Assembly: GCA_024743115.1 (NCBI GenBank)
Contig: JANSXC010000009.1
Coordinates: 62,001-126,000 of the forward strand
DNA: 64,000 bases
Source: a bacterium
Lineage (GTDB): Bacteria > Planctomycetota > UBA1135 > UBA2386
Reading direction: 5' to 3'
Positions 62,648-64,000 of the stretch are shown piece by piece. The notes under the pieces are model-generated. The model did no database searches, was not told the origin of the DNA, and saw nothing but the letters and a program-made list of their open reading frames with translations. How positions within the stretch are numbered: the stretch's first letter is position 1; each line of letters starts with the position of its first letter. A program made the position numbers and the translations under genes.

Positions 62648-64000
62648 CTACGAGATCGACACCGAATCCGGCAGCCGTTGGGACGCTTCGCCCGACGCTT
62701 CGCTGAGCGTCGCAGCCGGCGTCATCGGCAATTCGATCGGCAACCGCACGACGAACGCGGCGCCGCCAGCCTCGGAATCCTCGCACCAGATCGCGCCGCC
62801 GCACCGCTCGACGATCGAGCGACAGACCGCGAGCCCGAGCCCGGCGCCCTCGGGCTTGGCCGTGAGGTGGTCCGCAAGCTGCGTGAACTGTTCGAACACG
62901 GTGTTTCGATCCATCAGCGGGATGCCGGGACCGGAGTCCTCGACCCGCAGCTCGAAGGCGCCCTCGTGCTCGCCGCACGCAACGCGCAGGTGCCCGCCCA
63001 CCGGCGTGAACTTGATCGCGTTGTCGATCAGATGCCGACAGACCTGTGCGAATCGCGTCCGGTCGGCGAGTGCCTGGCCTTCGACCCGACCGGTCGCGAG
63101 CTCCAGCTCGATCTCGCGAGACGCAATGGCCTGACCAAACGCCGCGGCGACCTCCTCGACGATCGCAGGCGCATCGATCGCACGAATCGTAAACTGGGCG
63201 TCACCCGACTCGAGCTGCAAGAAGTCGAACATGGCGTCGACCAGAGTGCTGAGCTGAATGCTCTCCTCGTGGATCACGCGCACGAACTCGGGCCACTCCA
63301 TGCTCTCGCCCGGGATCATCGTCTCGAGGATCTCCGAGTAGGCTCGGATGCTCGTCAACGGCGTACGCAGTTCGTGCGACACACTCGACAAGAACCGATC
63401 CTTCAGACGCTGCAGTTCGTGATTTCGCGTCGTGTCGACGAACAGGAACACCGTGCCGAAGTCCTGCCCGGTCGTTCGGGAAGTCACGGAAACCGCCGCG
63501 AGGTCGTAGAACTTTTCACCACTCGCCACTGAAGTCCGTCGCATCGTGGGACGTTCCCCGAGTTCTTCGACGCCGGAATCGTGCAGCGCGAGCCACGCCT
63601 CGCGCGCAGCCTGCGACAACTCGATCGGCAGTTCGTCCCAGAGCACGCAGCCGAGCGGGTCGATTTCGGACCGGGCCAGGGCGTTCCGAACGGCCGGATT
63701 GGCGAGCACGATCTCACCGGTCGAGTCGACGACTACGACGCCCTCGAGCAGCGATTCGAGCACGGACTCGGAGCGGTCACACGCGAGCTCCAGGGCCAGG
63801 ACACGGGCGGCCATTTCGCGTTTGCCGTCGCGTGCAACGCTCGGTGCCATCGCGCCGCCATCGCGCAGGCCACACCGGCGTTCCACCACGGCGACCAATG
63901 CTGCCGCGAGAGCAACACAGACCGCCTGCCAAGGGGCTGCTCCGAGGGCTGCGGCCACCGCACCGAACAACAGCGCTGCCCCGACGTGACGCAGGCTGGC
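62648..64000 (-). CDS. PAS-domain sensor histidine kinase, truncated at the window end
   Basis: The frame is open through the right edge, so the start is outside; the first start-like codon inside is a TTG at 63970. Visible order: membrane helices (about 63850-63990), a PAS domain (VLESLLEGVVVVDSTGEIVLANPAV), HisKA with SSVSHELRTPLTSIR, and HATPase with HLIDNAIKFTPVGG and GAGLGLAVCRSI. It matches PhoR-like kinases. It ends 33 bp from the convergent hydrolase gene. No partner regulator in the window. Confidence 0.82.
   Translation of the reverse strand, partial: ASLRHVGAALLFGAVAAALGAAPWQAVCVALAAALVAVVERRCGLRDGGAMAPSVARDGKREMAARVLALELACDRSESVLESLLEGVVVVDSTGEIVLANPAVRNALARSEIDPLGCVLWDELPIELSQAAREAWLALHDSGVEELGERPTMRRTSVASGEKFYDLAAVSVTSRTTGQDFGTVFLFVDTTRNHELQRLKDRFLSSVSHELRTPLTSIRAYSEILETMIPGESMEWPEFVRVIHEESIQLSTLVDAMFDFLQLESGDAQFTIRAIDAPAIVEEVAAAFGQAIASREIELELATGRVEGQALADRTRFAQVCRHLIDNAIKFTPVGGHLRVACGEHEGAFELRVEDSGPGIPLMDRNTVFEQFTQLADHLTAKPEGAGLGLAVCRSIVERCGGAIWCEDSEAGGAAFVVRLPIELPMTPAATLSEASGEASQRLPDSVSIS

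Noticed and set aside
1..64000. CRISPR arrays, tRNA genes, insertion sequences, prophage
   Set aside because: No direct-repeat/spacer arrays, no cloverleaf with CCA-type end and no transposase or integrase were seen on either strand.

Overview
This is a 64 kb stretch of a high-GC bacterial chromosome with dense coding, short gaps, and no tRNA, rRNA, CRISPR array or recognisable insertion sequence. It looks like a diderm of the Planctomycetota, probably one of the deep marine lineages rather than a classical Pirellula or Gemmata. That placement is inferred from gene content and not from a marker gene. The evidence is: ECF sigma factors with giant extracytoplasmic tails, Ser/Thr kinases fused to WD40 or enzyme domains beside ECF genes, a secreted sulfatase, a SASA-family esterase, PhoD and PKD proteins, carboxypeptidase-regulatory-like repeats, and a TonB-dependent receptor plus several lipoproteins that imply an outer membrane.

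Layout. 1-8.5 kb: end of a GT9 glycosyltransferase, an ECF sigma factor with a transmembrane segment and a carboxypeptidase-like repeat tail, then a DUF4956 / CotH / VTC polyphosphate-polymerase operon. 8.5-21.5 kb: mostly secreted or lipid-anchored proteins (archaemetzincin, beta-helix proteins, SGNH hydrolase, propeller-like protein, alpha/beta-hydrolase lipoprotein, PhoD, SASA esterase, WD40 protein) with a housekeeping fumarase. 21.5-27.1 kb: a minus-strand operon of SET methyltransferase, a Pls/PosA-type membrane NRPS and a membrane acyltransferase-like protein; this is the best candidate for a natural-product or cell-surface system. 27.1-36.5 kb: sulfatase, alpha-helical repeat protein, cysteine-synthase-like enzyme, DEAD-box helicase with a DbpA tail, and a large PKD/propeller protein. 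36.5-56.4 kb: signalling (phosphotransferase, four histidine kinases in the window, a FIST sensor, an NtrC-like regulator, two ECF/kinase pairs). 56.4-64 kb: TonB receptor, carboxypeptidase-repeat protein, beta-lactamase-fold hydrolase and a truncated histidine kinase.

Three observations stand out. (1) The 1137-residue protein at 41301-44714 joins an anti-sigma-type zinc finger, a Ser/Thr kinase, a membrane anchor, a DUF4097 beta-solenoid, a Gly/Ser repeat linker and a PHB-depolymerase-like esterase, and overlaps its own ECF sigma gene. (2) Six otherwise unrelated secreted proteins share a similar C-terminal module, suggesting a lineage-specific surface or sorting domain. (3) Several genes have a TAnnnT hexamer 6-13 nt before the start codon and no Shine-Dalgarno, suggesting leaderless or near-leaderless transcripts, while a minority have a clear GGAG. 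Gene starts were re-chosen by hand where the longest open frame clearly overran the protein.
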